The position numbers and the translations under genes are program-made. A stretch of DNA of 64,000 bases. Origin: Thiobacillus sp. Its GTDB lineage: Bacteria; Pseudomonadota; Gammaproteobacteria; Burkholderiales; Thiobacillaceae. Below are positions 1 through 8,651 of this stretch, piece after piece. Each line of letters starts with the position of its first letter. Position 1 is the stretch's first letter. The notes beneath the pieces are model-generated. The model was given only the letters and a program-made list of their open reading frames with translations. It did no database searches and was not told where the DNA came from. The DNA lies in the NCBI GenBank assembly GCA_018263115.1, contig JADFDC010000004.1, positions 50,407 through 114,406 on the forward strand. Direction: 5' to 3'.

Positions 1-1557
1 ATTACCGTCAACATGACGGAAGGTCCGAAGTACACGGTTTCCGATGTCAAGCTTGCCGGTCAGATGCTGGTGCCGGAACAGGAACTGAAAAAACTGATCA
101 TGGTGAAGCCGGGAGAAGTGTTTTCCCGCGAGAAACTGACCGAATCCTCACGCAAGATCAGTGACCGCCTGGGCAATGAAGGCTATGCCTTCGCCAATGT
201 CAATGCCGTGCCGGAGCTCGACAAGGAAAAGCATCAGGTGGCCTTTACCCTGTTTGTCGATCCGGGCCGGCGCGTGTACATCAATCGCGTCAATGTTGCG
301 GGTAACAGCAAGACGCGCGATGAGGTCGTTCGCCGCGAAGTCAGGCAAATGGAAGGCGGCTGGTACAACGCCGAGAAAATCAATCTCTCCCGCGACCGGT
401 TGAACCGCCTTGGCTTCTTCAACGAGGTCAATGTTGAAACACCTGCCGTGCCTGGTGCCACGGATCAAGTGGACGTCAATATCAGCGTGGCGGAAAAGGC
501 GACCGGCAATATTCTGTTGGGCGCGGGCTTCTCTTCATCCGAGGGCCTGGTGCTGTCCGGGTCAGTCAACCAGAGCAACGTGTTCGGCACCGGCAACCGC
601 CTGGCTGTTCAGATCAACAGCGGCAGCGTGAACACGGTTTACTCTCTGTCGTTTACCAATCCCTACTACACGCTGGATGGGGTCAGCCTGGGCTATGACC
701 TGTATCGCCGCGATGTGGATGCCACCTCGCTTGACGGTGTCGGCGAATATGAGTCTTCTACCACGGGGCTGGGTGCGCGTCTGGGCCTGCCCATCAGCGA
801 AAAGGACAGCATATATTTTGGCGCGGGTATTGAACAATTGGCTATTGGAACAACCGCCAACAGCCCGATTCAGTACAAGAATTTTGTAACGAGATTCGGC
901 AGCGGCAATGAGGCGACAGTCAACACCCTGCGCCTTGACACCTCGATTGCGCGCGATACGCGAGACAACTTCCTGTTCCCGACCAAGGGTCTGATGCAGC
1001 GTGCGGCTGTGGAATTTGGTGCCCCCCCCGGAGACTTGCAGTATTACAAGCTGTCGCTCCAGCATCAACAGTATTTCCCGTTGACAAAGGACTTTACCCT
1101 CATGATCAATGGTGAAGCAGGGTATGCAGCGGGTATTGGCGGCAAGCCCCTGCCTTTCTTCCGCAATTTCTTTACTGGTGGTGTAAGCTCGGTTCGCGGC
1201 TTCGAGTCCGGCACCATCGGCCCCAAAGATCTGGATACGGTAACCAACGAGGTTGTAACCCTGGGTGGCGACACCAAGCTGGTCGGTAATGTGGAATTGC
1301 TGTTCCCCATGCCCGGCATGAAGGACAACTCGGTTCGCCTCTCGACTTTCCTCGATGCCGGTGGCGTGTTCGGCGAGGGCAATGCACTATATGGTTCAAA
1401 TACCTTCAGCTTCGACGACATGCGATTCTCGGCCGGGCTGGGCGTGGCCTGGAACTCACCTCTTGGTCCGCTGCGTTTCAGTCTGGCTTATCCACTAAAC
1501 AAGAAAGATACGGATAAGACACAGGTCTTCCAGTTCAACCTGGGCAGTACGTTCTAA
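1..1557 (+). CDS. bamA: Outer membrane protein assembly factor BamA (5' end outside window)
   Basis: BamA is the Omp85-family beta-barrel that folds and inserts other outer-membrane proteins. The frame is open from base 1 (residues ITVN precede the first ATG at 13), so the start lies upstream and that ATG is internal. About 518 residues remain of roughly 770. They hold the last POTRA repeats (for example the YINRVNVAGNSKTRDEVVRRE stretch) and the whole barrel, with the conserved VRGF motif of the Omp85 family near base 1192. The protein ends in Phe (GSTF), the usual C-terminal signature of an outer-membrane barrel. The skp-type gene follows immediately and the lpx genes after it, the standard proteobacterial order. 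The family call is certain; only the N-terminus is missing. Confidence 0.97.
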   Translation: MTVNMTEGPKYTVSDVKLAGQMLVPEQELKKLIMVKPGEVFSREKLTESSRKISDRLGNEGYAFANVNAVPELDKEKHQVAFTLFVDPGRRVYINRVNVAGNSKTRDEVVRREVRQMEGGWYNAEKINLSRDRLNRLGFFNEVNVETPAVPGATDQVDVNISVAEKATGNILLGAGFSSSEGLVLSGSVNQSNVFGTGNRLAVQINSGSVNTVYSLSFTNPYYTLDGVSLGYDLYRRDVDATSLDGVGEYESSTTGLGARLGLPISEKDSIYFGAGIEQLAIGTTANSPIQYKNFVTRFGSGNEATVNTLRLDTSIARDTRDNFLFPTKGLMQRAAVEFGAPPGDLQYYKLSLQHQQYFPLTKDFTLMINGEAGYAAGIGGKPLPFFRNFFTGGVSSVRGFESGTIGPKDLDTVTNEVVTLGGDTKLVGNVELLFPMPGMKDNSVRLSTFLDAGGVFGEGNALYGSNTFSFDDMRFSAGLGVAWNSPLGPLRFSLAYPLNKKDTDKTQVFQFNLGSTF

Positions 1558-1579
1558 TACGAAGCAAATGGAGTCCTTA

Positions 1580-2074
1580 ATGAAACACACCCTGTCGATC
1601 GCGGTTTTATCTCTCGGCGCGCTAGCTGCAGGGGCTGTTCATGCGGAAAAAATCGGCTTTGTGAATACGGAAAGGCTGCTGCGCGAGGCGCCGCTTTCCG
1701 TCAAGGCGCAGAAGAAACTGGAAAAGGAGTTTTCGCCGCGCGAACAGGAGCTGCAGAAAATGGCCAAGCAGGCCAGAGACCTTCAGGCACAGCTCGACAG
1801 GGAGGGTGTTACCATGTCGGAGACCGAGCGCAAGAACAAGGAGCGCGATCTCGCCAATCTCAATCGCGAATTCCAGCGGCAAAGCCGCGAATTTCGTGAA
1901 GACCTGAACCTGCGTCGCAACGAAGAGCTGGGTGCCATCCAGGAAAAGGCGCGCAAGGCCATCCTCGAAATCGCCAAAACCGAAAAGTTTGACCTGATAG
2001 TTGAACAGGCAGTCTATTTCAATCCCAAGATCGACATCACCGACCGTGTGATGAAGGAACTGGGCGAGCGATAA
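1580..2074 (+). CDS. skp: OmpH/Skp-family periplasmic chaperone
   Basis: Skp is a trimeric periplasmic chaperone that holds unfolded outer-membrane proteins on their way to BamA. I start it at ATG 1580, not ATG 1568: GGAG at 1570-1573 is well placed for 1580, and the protein then opens with a clean signal peptide ([22 protein letters not shown], cut before EKIGF). The mature part is a long charged coiled coil rich in Lys, Glu and Arg (about residues 45-125), which forms the tentacles of the family. Length (164 aa) is normal. It lies 22 bases after bamA and 7 bases before lpxD, so all three are probably co-transcribed. Confidence 0.93.
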   Translation: MKHTLSIAVLSLGALAAGAVHAEKIGFVNTERLLREAPLSVKAQKKLEKEFSPREQELQKMAKQARDLQAQLDREGVTMSETERKNKERDLANLNREFQRQSREFREDLNLRRNEELGAIQEKARKAILEIAKTEKFDLIVEQAVYFNPKIDITDRVMKELGER

Positions 2075-2081
2075 CAGTTTC

Positions 2082-3122
2082 GTGGCAGGGACATTTGCCC
2101 TCTCTGACATCGTAGCCCGTTTTGACGGAGAGCTTGTCGACGATGATGGGGTAAAGATTTCCCGCGTGGCACCCATCGAACGCGCGGGGCCGCACGAAAT
2201 TGCATTTGTCTCACAGTCAAAATACCTCAAGCAGATCGAGACTACTCAGGCAGGCGCGCTGATCCTGCCACCCGAGGGGAGGGACCTGACTAAGCGCCCA
2301 CGCATCATTACGCCCAACCCGTATTTGTATTTTGCCCGCGTTTCCACGCTGTTCAACCCTCTGCCTCAATCCGCGCCGGGCATTCATCCTGCCGCGGTGG
2401 TTCATGAGAATGCAAACGTTGCGGGCAATGCTTCGGTTGGACCGGGCGCGGTCATTGGCAAGGACGCAATAATTGGTGAACGCACAGTTATCGGCCCCAA
2501 CTGCTCGATTGGCGATGGCGTGCGAATCGGCGATGACTGCCTGCTGTATGCCAATGTGTCGGTGTATCACGGCTGCGTCGTAGGCAACCGCGTGATTCTC
2601 CACAGCGGTTGTGTGATCGGCTCCGATGGTTTCGGGCTGGCAAATGAAAAAGGCCGCTGGGTAAAAATTCCACAGACAGGACGCGCGATACTTGAGGATG
2701 ATGTCGAAGTCGGCGCCTGCACGACCATCGATCGGGGTGCGCTGGACGACACCGTGATCGAGGAAGGTGTCAAACTGGACAACCAGATCCAGGTCGCGCA
2801 CAACGTCCGCATTGGCGCGCATACCGCCATCGCCGGATGCACCGGCATTGCCGGCAGCGCAAAAATCGGCAGGCATTGCATGATCGGCGGCGCGGCGATG
2901 ATTCACGGTCACATCGAGATTGCCGATGGTGTGCGAATCTCAACCAATACTCTCATAACAAAATCCTTGAGCAAGCCCGGAACATATACTTCCGCGCTGC
3001 CGTTTTCCGAACATGGAGAATGGCTGAAGAACGCGGTGCACATGCGCAACCTGGACAAGCTGGTCGCGCGCATCAAGGAACTGGAAAAACGGATTGCGGA
3101 AATCGAAGGGAAAGACAAATGA
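2082..3122 (+). CDS. lpxD: UDP-3-O-(3-hydroxyacyl)glucosamine N-acyltransferase
   Basis: LpxD adds the N-linked hydroxyacyl chain to UDP-3-O-acyl-glucosamine, the third step of lipid A synthesis, in the cytosol. The start is GTG 2082, seven bases after the skp stop. The N-terminal uridine-binding domain (about residues 1-100) is followed by a left-handed beta helix of isoleucine-patch hexapeptides (for example [17 protein letters not shown]) and a C-terminal helical tail ([19 protein letters not shown]). The catalytic His is in the QVAHNVRIG segment. The length of 346 aa is typical. Its TGA overlaps the fabZ ATG (ATGA at 3119-3122), which implies translational coupling. Confidence 0.97.
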   Translation: MAGTFALSDIVARFDGELVDDDGVKISRVAPIERAGPHEIAFVSQSKYLKQIETTQAGALILPPEGRDLTKRPRIITPNPYLYFARVSTLFNPLPQSAPGIHPAAVVHENANVAGNASVGPGAVIGKDAIIGERTVIGPNCSIGDGVRIGDDCLLYANVSVYHGCVVGNRVILHSGCVIGSDGFGLANEKGRWVKIPQTGRAILEDDVEVGACTTIDRGALDDTVIEEGVKLDNQIQVAHNVRIGAHTAIAGCTGIAGSAKIGRHCMIGGAAMIHGHIEIADGVRISTNTLITKSLSKPGTYTSALPFSEHGEWLKNAVHMRNLDKLVARIKELEKRIAEIEGKDK

Positions 3123-3562
3123 AAACCATGGACATACAAGACATCATGCGGCACCTGCCGCATCGTTACCCGTTTTTGCTGGTGGACCGGGTGCTGGAAT
3201 GCGAGCCGGGCAAGAGCATCGTGGCATTGAAAAACGTGACCATGAATGAACCGCATTTTCCCGGGCATTTCCCGCATCATCCTGTCATGCCGGGCGTTCT
3301 GATTCTGGAAGCACTCGCTCAGGCGGCTGCGATCCTGTCTTATGTGACAGAGAGCAAGGTGCCGGACGAGGACTCGGTGGTGTATTTCGCCGGCATCGAC
3401 GGCGCGCGCTTCAAGAAGCCCGTGATGCCGGGTGACCAGTTGATCCTGAAAGCCGAGATCCTACGCAACATGCGCGGCATCTGGAAATATTCCACGTGTG
3501 CCGAGGTGAATGGCGAGATTGCCGCCGAGGCTGAAATGATGGCCGCGCTCAGGAACATGTGA
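3119..3562 (+). CDS. fabZ: (3R)-hydroxyacyl-[ACP] dehydratase FabZ
   Basis: FabZ dehydrates 3-hydroxyacyl-ACP in type II fatty-acid elongation and competes with LpxA/LpxD for hydroxyacyl-ACP. The frame stays open far upstream, but the start that fits the family is ATG 3119, overlapping the lpxD stop. The protein (147 aa) has the hot-dog fold signature [13 protein letters not shown] and the active-site segment [20 protein letters not shown] with the catalytic His and Glu. A second in-frame ATG at 3128 is possible but less well coupled. Only one base separates its stop from lpxA, which matches the usual lpxD-fabZ-lpxA-lpxB order. Confidence 0.96.
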   Translation: MKTMDIQDIMRHLPHRYPFLLVDRVLECEPGKSIVALKNVTMNEPHFPGHFPHHPVMPGVLILEALAQAAAILSYVTESKVPDEDSVVYFAGIDGARFKKPVMPGDQLILKAEILRNMRGIWKYSTCAEVNGEIAAEAEMMAALRNM

Positions 3563-3563
3563 T

Positions 3564-4334
3564 ATGTCGCACATTCACTCCACTGCGATCATTGAAGCCG
3601 GCGCAAAAATTGATGCAAGCGTCGAGATCGGCCCATATGCAGTGATTGGGCCGCATGTGGAAATCGGCGAAGGCACGACCATCGGCGCGCATGCCGTCAT
3701 CACCGGCCATACACGCATCGGCAAGCGCAATCGCATCTTCCAGTTCGTGTCGCTGGGCGAACAGCCGCAGGACAAGAAATATGCTGGCGAGCCTACCCGG
3801 CTGGAGATTGGCGATGACAACACCATCCGTGAGTTCTGCACCTTCAATACTGGCACGGCACAGGATAAAGGCGTCACCCGTGTTGGCAACCAGAACTGGG
3901 TGATGGCGTATGTGCATATCGCACACGATTGCGAGGTTGGGAATCATACCGTACTTGCCAACAATGCGACGCTTGCCGGCCATGTCGAAATCGGCGACTA
4001 CGCCATCCTCGGCGGGCTGACAGCGGTGCATCAGTTCTGCAAGATTGGCGCGCACGTCATTACCGGCGGCGGCACCATCGTGTTCAAGGATATTCCGCCT
4101 TATGTCATGGCATCCGGCGCACCGGCACAGCCGCATGGCCTGAATTCGGAAGGCCTGAAGCGGCGCGGGTTTTCAGCCGAGACACTGGCCACGCTCAAGC
4201 GCGCCTACAAGACGCTGTATCGCGAAAGCCTGACGCTACAGGAAGCGCTTGAAAAACTGGATGCCGAAACCGCGCCAGAAGTTGCCCAGTTGACGGCATT
4301 CCTGCGCAAGGCCGAGCGCGGCATCATCAGGTGA
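3564..4334 (+). CDS. lpxA: Acyl-ACP-UDP-N-acetylglucosamine O-acyltransferase
   Basis: LpxA performs the first acylation of UDP-GlcNAc in lipid A synthesis. The 256-residue protein starts at ATG 3564. It is a hexapeptide-repeat beta helix (VEIGPYAVIGPHVEIGEGTTIG and following) with a C-terminal helical bundle that includes KRAYKTLYRESLTLQEALEKL. The catalytic His lies in the YVHIAHDCEVGN segment. The loop that reads HRGT or NRGT in many LpxA proteins reads NTGT here, a small departure that I would not interpret further. The lpxB GTG overlaps its TGA. Confidence 0.97.
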   Translation: MSHIHSTAIIEAGAKIDASVEIGPYAVIGPHVEIGEGTTIGAHAVITGHTRIGKRNRIFQFVSLGEQPQDKKYAGEPTRLEIGDDNTIREFCTFNTGTAQDKGVTRVGNQNWVMAYVHIAHDCEVGNHTVLANNATLAGHVEIGDYAILGGLTAVHQFCKIGAHVITGGGTIVFKDIPPYVMASGAPAQPHGLNSEGLKRRGFSAETLATLKRAYKTLYRESLTLQEALEKLDAETAPEVAQLTAFLRKAERGIIR

Positions 4335-5461
4335 GCCATACCGTTGGACTGATTGCTGGCGAAGCCTCCGGCGATCTTCTGGGCGCCGAGTTGATCGAGG
4401 CGCTCAAGTCCAGGCAACCTGATCTCCAGTTCGAAGGCATCGCCGGACCCAAAATGATCGCGGCAGGTACTCGGGCGCTGGCATCCAGCGAGAGACTATC
4501 GGTCAACGGCTATGTCGAAGTGCTGCGTCATTTGCCCGGACTGCTCAAATTAAGACGCGATGTTGTTGGGCATTTTCTGCGGAATCATCCGAAAGTATTT
4601 GTCGGCATCGACGCGCCGGATTTCAATTTTGGTGTCGAAGAACGGCTGAAAGCCGTGGGCATTCCTGCCGTGCATTTTGTCAGCCCCTCGATCTGGGCCT
4701 GGCGCGGCGAGCGCATCCACCGCATCAGGAAGGCGGTGTCGCACATGCTGGTGGTGTTTCCCTTCGAAGCGGAAATCTACGAGAAGGCCGGCATTCCCGT
4801 CACCTATGTCGGCCACCCGCTGGCCGACCGTCTGCCGCTGGAACCCGATGTTGCCGGGGCGCGCACGAAACTCAAGCTCGAATCGTCCGGGCCGGTCATT
4901 GCCCTACTGCCGGGCTCACGTCAGGGCGAAGTCAAACGTCTGGCGCCCATCCTGCTACAGGCGGCAAAAATCATTTTGCAGGCCAAACCATCAGCTCGTT
5001 TCGTCATGCCTGCCGCAACCGCTTCACTGAAATCCGTTTTGCAGTCCATGGCGCAGTCTTCTTCCCTGCCGGTTCAGGTGCTGGACGGTCACTCCCACGA
5101 AGCCATGACCGCGGCGGATGTGGTGCTGCTGGCCTCGGGCACCGCTACGCTGGAAGCCGCGCTGCTGAAAAAACCCATGGTCATTACCTATCGCGTGCCC
5201 GCCATCACTTACTGGCTGGCAAAGGGCAAACTTTATCTGCCCTGGGTTGGGCTGCCGAATATTCTGCTCAAACGTTTTGTGGTGCCCGAACTGCTGCAGG
5301 AAAACGCCACGCCGGAAAAAATTGCGCAGGCAACACTGGACTGGCTCGACTCGCCGGAAAAGTGCGCCGAACTGGCGGCCGAATTCAGGCGGTTGCATGA
5401 AACCCTGCGCTGCAACGCCAGCGAGCGTATCGCGGAAGCCTTGATGCCGTTTCTGGAGTAA
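4331..5461 (+). CDS. lpxB: Lipid-A-disaccharide synthase
   Basis: LpxB (glycosyltransferase family 19) condenses UDP-2,3-diacylglucosamine with lipid X to form the lipid A disaccharide at the inner face of the membrane. The start is GTG 4331, inside GTGA, which overlaps the lpxA stop. The N-terminus IAGEASGDLLGAELIEAL is the family hallmark. SPSIWAWRGERIHRIRK and LLPGSRQGEVKRLAP, part of the nucleotide-binding half, are also clear. At 376 aa it is full length. In many betaproteobacteria rnhB follows directly; here nrdJ on the other strand intervenes. Confidence 0.97.
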   Translation: MSHTVGLIAGEASGDLLGAELIEALKSRQPDLQFEGIAGPKMIAAGTRALASSERLSVNGYVEVLRHLPGLLKLRRDVVGHFLRNHPKVFVGIDAPDFNFGVEERLKAVGIPAVHFVSPSIWAWRGERIHRIRKAVSHMLVVFPFEAEIYEKAGIPVTYVGHPLADRLPLEPDVAGARTKLKLESSGPVIALLPGSRQGEVKRLAPILLQAAKIILQAKPSARFVMPAATASLKSVLQSMAQSSSLPVQVLDGHSHEAMTAADVVLLASGTATLEAALLKKPMVITYRVPAITYWLAKGKLYLPWVGLPNILLKRFVVPELLQENATPEKIAQATLDWLDSPEKCAELAAEFRRLHETLRCNASERIAEALMPFLE

Positions 5462-5500
5462 GAGCTTCGAGTCCATCGGTTCGTAAGCCGCCATTTCCTG

Positions 5501-5584
5501 AATCCCCCGGCTCGCAAGTTCGCCACCCCTTTATCAAGGGGGTGAATCTGAGCCCCCCTTGATAAAGGGGGGTTGGGGGGATTT
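5501..5584. repeat. Palindromic dispersed repeat, copy 1
   Basis: This is an 84-base GC-rich element in the convergent gap between lpxB and nrdJ. Outer arms AATCCCCC (5501) and GGGGGATT (ending 5583) enclose 17-base inner arms at 5526-5542 and 5554-5570 that are perfect reverse complements. Each inner arm is itself a small hairpin (CCCCTT, TATC, AAGGGG). Related copies lie at 7418, 11150 and 14659, all in the same orientation. It could also act as a transcription barrier between the converging genes, but there is no U-tract. Confidence 0.85.
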
Positions 5585-5587
5585 ATC

Positions 5588-7354
5588 CTAATCCGCCTCC
5601 CGCTCCACCGAACAGCAAAGCGAATTGGCTTCTGCGGCTTCCAGCAAAATCTGCCCCGTCACCGGATTCGGCCGGAACGTCGTGCATCCCTTCAGCCCTT
5701 TTTCAAACGCGTATTCATACAGAGACTTGAAATCGGCAAACGGATAATCCGCCGGCACATTGATGGTTTTCGAAATCGCGTTGTCCACCCACGGCTGCAA
5801 CGCGGCCTGCATGTCCAGATGGCGATAGGGCGAAATTCCCCCGGCCGTCACGAAGGCGTCAGGCAACGGTGCATCGTGTCCATGCCATTTCCTGAACTGC
5901 ACGTAGGCGTAATCCGTCACGGGATATTCCCTTGGTGTCCCGTCCGCCTCAATGATCCGGCGCCGGTAGTCGTACTGGAAAACCGGCTCCAACCCGCTGG
6001 AGACATTGTTGGCCAGCAGGCTGATCGTGCCGGTGGGGGCGATGGCGGTCAGGTGGGAATTGCGGATGCCGTCCTTGAGAATGCCGTTGCGGATGTCTTC
6101 CGGCAGATGGCGGATGAAAACACTCTCGATGTGTTTGTTCCGGACGAGAACCGGAAAAGCGCCTTTCTCACGCGCCAGTTCGATGGACGCGCGATAAGTC
6201 GTTTCGCAAATGCGCTGCATGATGCCGGACGCAGTTTGCAGAGCCGCCTCACTGTCGTAACGGATGCCCAGCATGATCAGCGCATCGCCCAGCCCGGTCA
6301 GGCCGAGTCCCAACCGCCGGGTGGCATGCACCGCCCGTGCCTGTTTTTCGAGGGGAAAGCGCGAAGCGTCGCAGACGTTGTCCATCATGCGCACGGCCAC
6401 CGGCACCGTGTTTTCCAGCGCAGCAAAATCAAACCCTGCCGCTTGCGTGAAGGGATTGCGCACGAAGCGCGTCAGGTTGATCGAGCCCAGATTGCAGGCG
6501 CCGTAATGCGGCAGCGGAATCTCGCCGCAGGGGTTGGTGGCGGCCAGATTTTCCGCGTACCGCAGATTGTTCTGCGTGTTGATGTGATCGATGAACAAGA
6601 CGCCCGGCTCGGCGTAGTCATATGTCGCCTGCATGATTTCCTGCCACAGGTCGCGCGCCCTCAAGGTCCGATAGGCCACCGAACCGGGTTCATGCGCAGG
6701 CGGAAACGCCAGCGGCCAGTCTGCGTCATCTCTCACCGCCTGCATGAAGGCATCCGTCACCAGCACAGAGAGATTGAAATGCCTGAGTTTGGCCGGATCA
6801 CGCTTGGCGCGCACGAAGTCGAGAATGTCCGGATGGTCACAGCGCAGCGTCGCCATCATCGCGCCGCGCCGCGCGCCGGTGGAAAGTATCGTTGCGCACA
6901 TCGCATCCCAGATGTGCATGAAGGACACCGGGCCGGATGCCGTCACGCCGACGCTCTGGGCGGATGCGCCGGATGGCCGCAGCGTCGAGAAATCATAGCC
7001 CACGCCGCCGCCCTGCTGCATGGTCAGCGCGCCTTCCTTCAGCGCCTCGAAAATGCCGTCCATCGAATCGTCGATGCGGCCCATGACAAAGCAGTTGAAC
7101 AGCGTGACGCGATGACCCGTGCCCGCGCCGGCCAGAATGCGGCCGCCCGGCAGGAACTTGAAGTCTTCCAGCGCAGAATAAAAGCGCGCTTCCCAGGCTT
7201 CGCGATCATGCGCTTCGACGCCGGCCAGCGCCCGCGCCACGCGTCGCCAGGAATCTTCAATACAGGTATCGCCCACGCCGTCTTCCCGGCGGAAGCGGTA
7301 TTTGCTGTCCCAGATGTGGCGGGAAATTTCGGTGAGATCGGCGGGGCTGTTCAT
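5588..7354 (-). CDS. nrdJ: Adenosylcobalamin-dependent (class II) ribonucleotide reductase
   Basis: This enzyme reduces ribonucleotides to deoxyribonucleotides using a thiyl radical generated from coenzyme B12, so it needs neither oxygen nor a small subunit. The 588-aa protein carries the N-x-C-x-E active-site motif (NPCGE, residues 274-278, radical Cys276). Cys88 (LFNCF) and Cys287 (GACNLGSINL) are the expected redox pair. A glycine-rich stretch, TMQQGGGVGYDFSTLRPSGA, lies at 111-130. A C-terminal Cys pair (LCC) could be the thioredoxin-linked shuttle. I see no ATP-cone. The ribosome-binding site is poor and I see no cobalamin riboswitch in the 184 bases upstream. It converges on lpxB, diverges from rnhB, and is bracketed by two copies of the palindromic repeat. 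Confidence 0.92.
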   Translation of the reverse strand: MNSPADLTEISRHIWDSKYRFRREDGVGDTCIEDSWRRVARALAGVEAHDREAWEARFYSALEDFKFLPGGRILAGAGTGHRVTLFNCFVMGRIDDSMDGIFEALKEGALTMQQGGGVGYDFSTLRPSGASAQSVGVTASGPVSFMHIWDAMCATILSTGARRGAMMATLRCDHPDILDFVRAKRDPAKLRHFNLSVLVTDAFMQAVRDDADWPLAFPPAHEPGSVAYRTLRARDLWQEIMQATYDYAEPGVLFIDHINTQNNLRYAENLAATNPCGEIPLPHYGACNLGSINLTRFVRNPFTQAAGFDFAALENTVPVAVRMMDNVCDASRFPLEKQARAVHATRRLGLGLTGLGDALIMLGIRYDSEAALQTASGIMQRICETTYRASIELAREKGAFPVLVRNKHIESVFIRHLPEDIRNGILKDGIRNSHLTAIAPTGTISLLANNVSSGLEPVFQYDYRRRIIEADGTPREYPVTDYAYVQFRKWHGHDAPLPDAFVTAGGISPYRHLDMQAALQPWVDNAISKTINVPADYPFADFKSLYEYAFEKGLKGCTTFRPNPVTGQILLEAAEANSLCCSVEREAD

Positions 7355-7417
7355 GTATTCAGCTTATTCCATTTCCATATATGATGCATGGCAAACAGCT
7401 TGTCCAGGTTTCCGGAA

Positions 7418-7498
7418 AATCCCCCGGCGCTTTGCGCCACCCCCTTTATCAAGGGGGTAGGGTTGAGCCCCCCTTGATAAAGGGGGGTTGGGGGGATT
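7418..7498. repeat. Palindromic dispersed repeat, copy 2
   Basis: The element has the same architecture and orientation as the copy at 5501: AATCCCCC at the left, two CCCCTTTATCAAGGGGG-type arms in inverted order, and GGGGGATT at the right. The variable segment near the left end forms its own hairpin (GGCGC-TTT-GCGCC, 7426-7438). It occupies the divergent gap between nrdJ and rnhB, so it lies in the 5' region of both genes, the only copy of the four in such a place. Confidence 0.85.
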
Positions 7499-7538
7499 TG
7501 ACAAGCATGTTGAATCGAAAAAATATCAGGGAGACAGG

Positions 7539-8138
7539 ATGCAACTCATCCTTGGCCAGACAAACATCATTTGCGGCGTCGACGAAGCCGGACGCGGCCC
7601 CTTGGCCGGGCCGGTGTACGCCGCTGCCGTCATCCTCGATCCGGCCAAACCGATAGCCGGCTTGAATGATTCCAAGAAACTCAGCGAAAAGGCCCGCGAC
7701 CGGCTGGCCTTCATCATCAAGGCCGAGGCATTGGCCTGGCACATCGCATCCGCCACGGTGGAAGAAATCGACCGGCTCAACATCCTCCAGGCCACCATGC
7801 TCGCCATGACCCGCGCCGTGGAAGGGCTGAACGTCCAGCCGGAAGAAGTGCTGGTGGACGGCAACCGCTGCCCGGAATGGGACTACGTTTCAAAGGCCAT
7901 CGTCGAAGGCGATGCGAAGGTCGCCGAAATCTCCGCCGCCTCCATCCTCGCCAAAACCGCGCGCGACGCCGTCATGGTCGAACTGCATGAAAGCTACCCG
8001 CAGTACAACTTTGCCGGACACAAGGGCTACGGCACCGCGGCGCATCTCAAGGCCATCAAACAGCATGGCCCGTGCCCCGCGCACCGGAGAAGTTTTGCGC
8101 CAGTGAGGGAGATGCTGGCGCAGGGGGTGTTGTTTTGA
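7539..8138 (+). CDS. rnhB: Ribonuclease HII
   Basis: RNase HII cuts RNA in RNA-DNA hybrids and starts removal of single ribonucleotides from DNA. The start is ATG 7539, with GGGAG at 7529-7533; upstream in-frame codons run into the repeat. The 199-aa protein opens with [24 protein letters not shown], which contains the first catalytic Asp-Glu pair. It continues with [15 protein letters not shown] and EVLVDGN (third catalytic Asp), then [12 protein letters not shown] and the closing [29 protein letters not shown]. All family motifs are present. It would normally belong to the lpx operon, but nrdJ separates it from lpxB and it must have its own promoter. Confidence 0.97.
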   Translation: MQLILGQTNIICGVDEAGRGPLAGPVYAAAVILDPAKPIAGLNDSKKLSEKARDRLAFIIKAEALAWHIASATVEEIDRLNILQATMLAMTRAVEGLNVQPEEVLVDGNRCPEWDYVSKAIVEGDAKVAEISAASILAKTARDAVMVELHESYPQYNFAGHKGYGTAAHLKAIKQHGPCPAHRRSFAPVREMLAQGVLF

Positions 8139-8179
8139 TTGCTAAACATGCAGACAGGGCCAATACCTGGGAGGGATAA

Positions 8180-8560
8180 ATGAAGGTATATAGAGGACCA
8201 ATGACAAAAGAGTTTGCAGATGACTCACATGAATTGGTTGATAAAAGAGATATCCAGAATGTGAAACCTTGGACCTCTACTTTCAGTATTCAGGTGAACA
8301 TTACGAAAGACCCGGTTGAGAGACAATCGGTAGCAACCCTACAATTTACAGAGTCGGATATCGATGTGCTTTATCAAGCTTTAGTAAAGGGTCGGGAAAA
8401 TCAGAGCCAAACTCTGGAAGCAGTGAGAAGAGAAAATGAATTTCTTGAAGACGCACTGGATAAAATAAAGCGGCTTGCATTACTTGCTCAAATAAAAGAC
8501 AAGAATGATTCTTTTGCGAAGATTGTGGGCATTACAAAAGATGCGCTGGGTGAAGAATAA
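8180..8560 (+). CDS. Unknown protein with a C-terminal helical segment
   Basis: I do not recognise this 126-residue protein. It starts at ATG 8180 behind a strong ribosome-binding site (GGGAGGG, 8169-8175). No signal peptide or membrane segment is visible. The middle (STFSIQVNITKDPVERQSVATLQF) looks like a beta strand pair. From residue 62 on (SDIDVLYQALVKGRENQSQTLEAVRRENEFLEDAL) it is a charged amphipathic helix that could be a coiled coil. Codon use is clearly more AT-rich than in rnhB and the neighbouring housekeeping genes, which suggests that this gene and the next were acquired. The strong RBS and the open frame make a real gene likely; function is unknown. Confidence 0.7.
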   Translation: MKVYRGPMTKEFADDSHELVDKRDIQNVKPWTSTFSIQVNITKDPVERQSVATLQFTESDIDVLYQALVKGRENQSQTLEAVRRENEFLEDALDKIKRLALLAQIKDKNDSFAKIVGITKDALGEE

Positions 8561-8651
8561 ATATGAGTGTTTGCTCAAGACAAACCAGAAAAGATTAAAA
8601 AATTCTTATCGCTTATTTTGCGTTTGAATATTAAAAATAGCAGGAGAAGTC

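Noticed and set aside
5573..7384. A 603-codon open frame on the plus strand opposite nrdJ
   Set aside because: It mirrors nrdJ codon for codon, reads as Arg/His/Gly-rich filler, has no domain and starts inside the repeat. High GC at third positions explains the absence of stops.
7355..7538. Cobalamin riboswitch in front of nrdJ
   Set aside because: I looked for a B12-box-like conserved core. The gap holds only the palindromic repeat and short flanks and is too small for the full aptamer.
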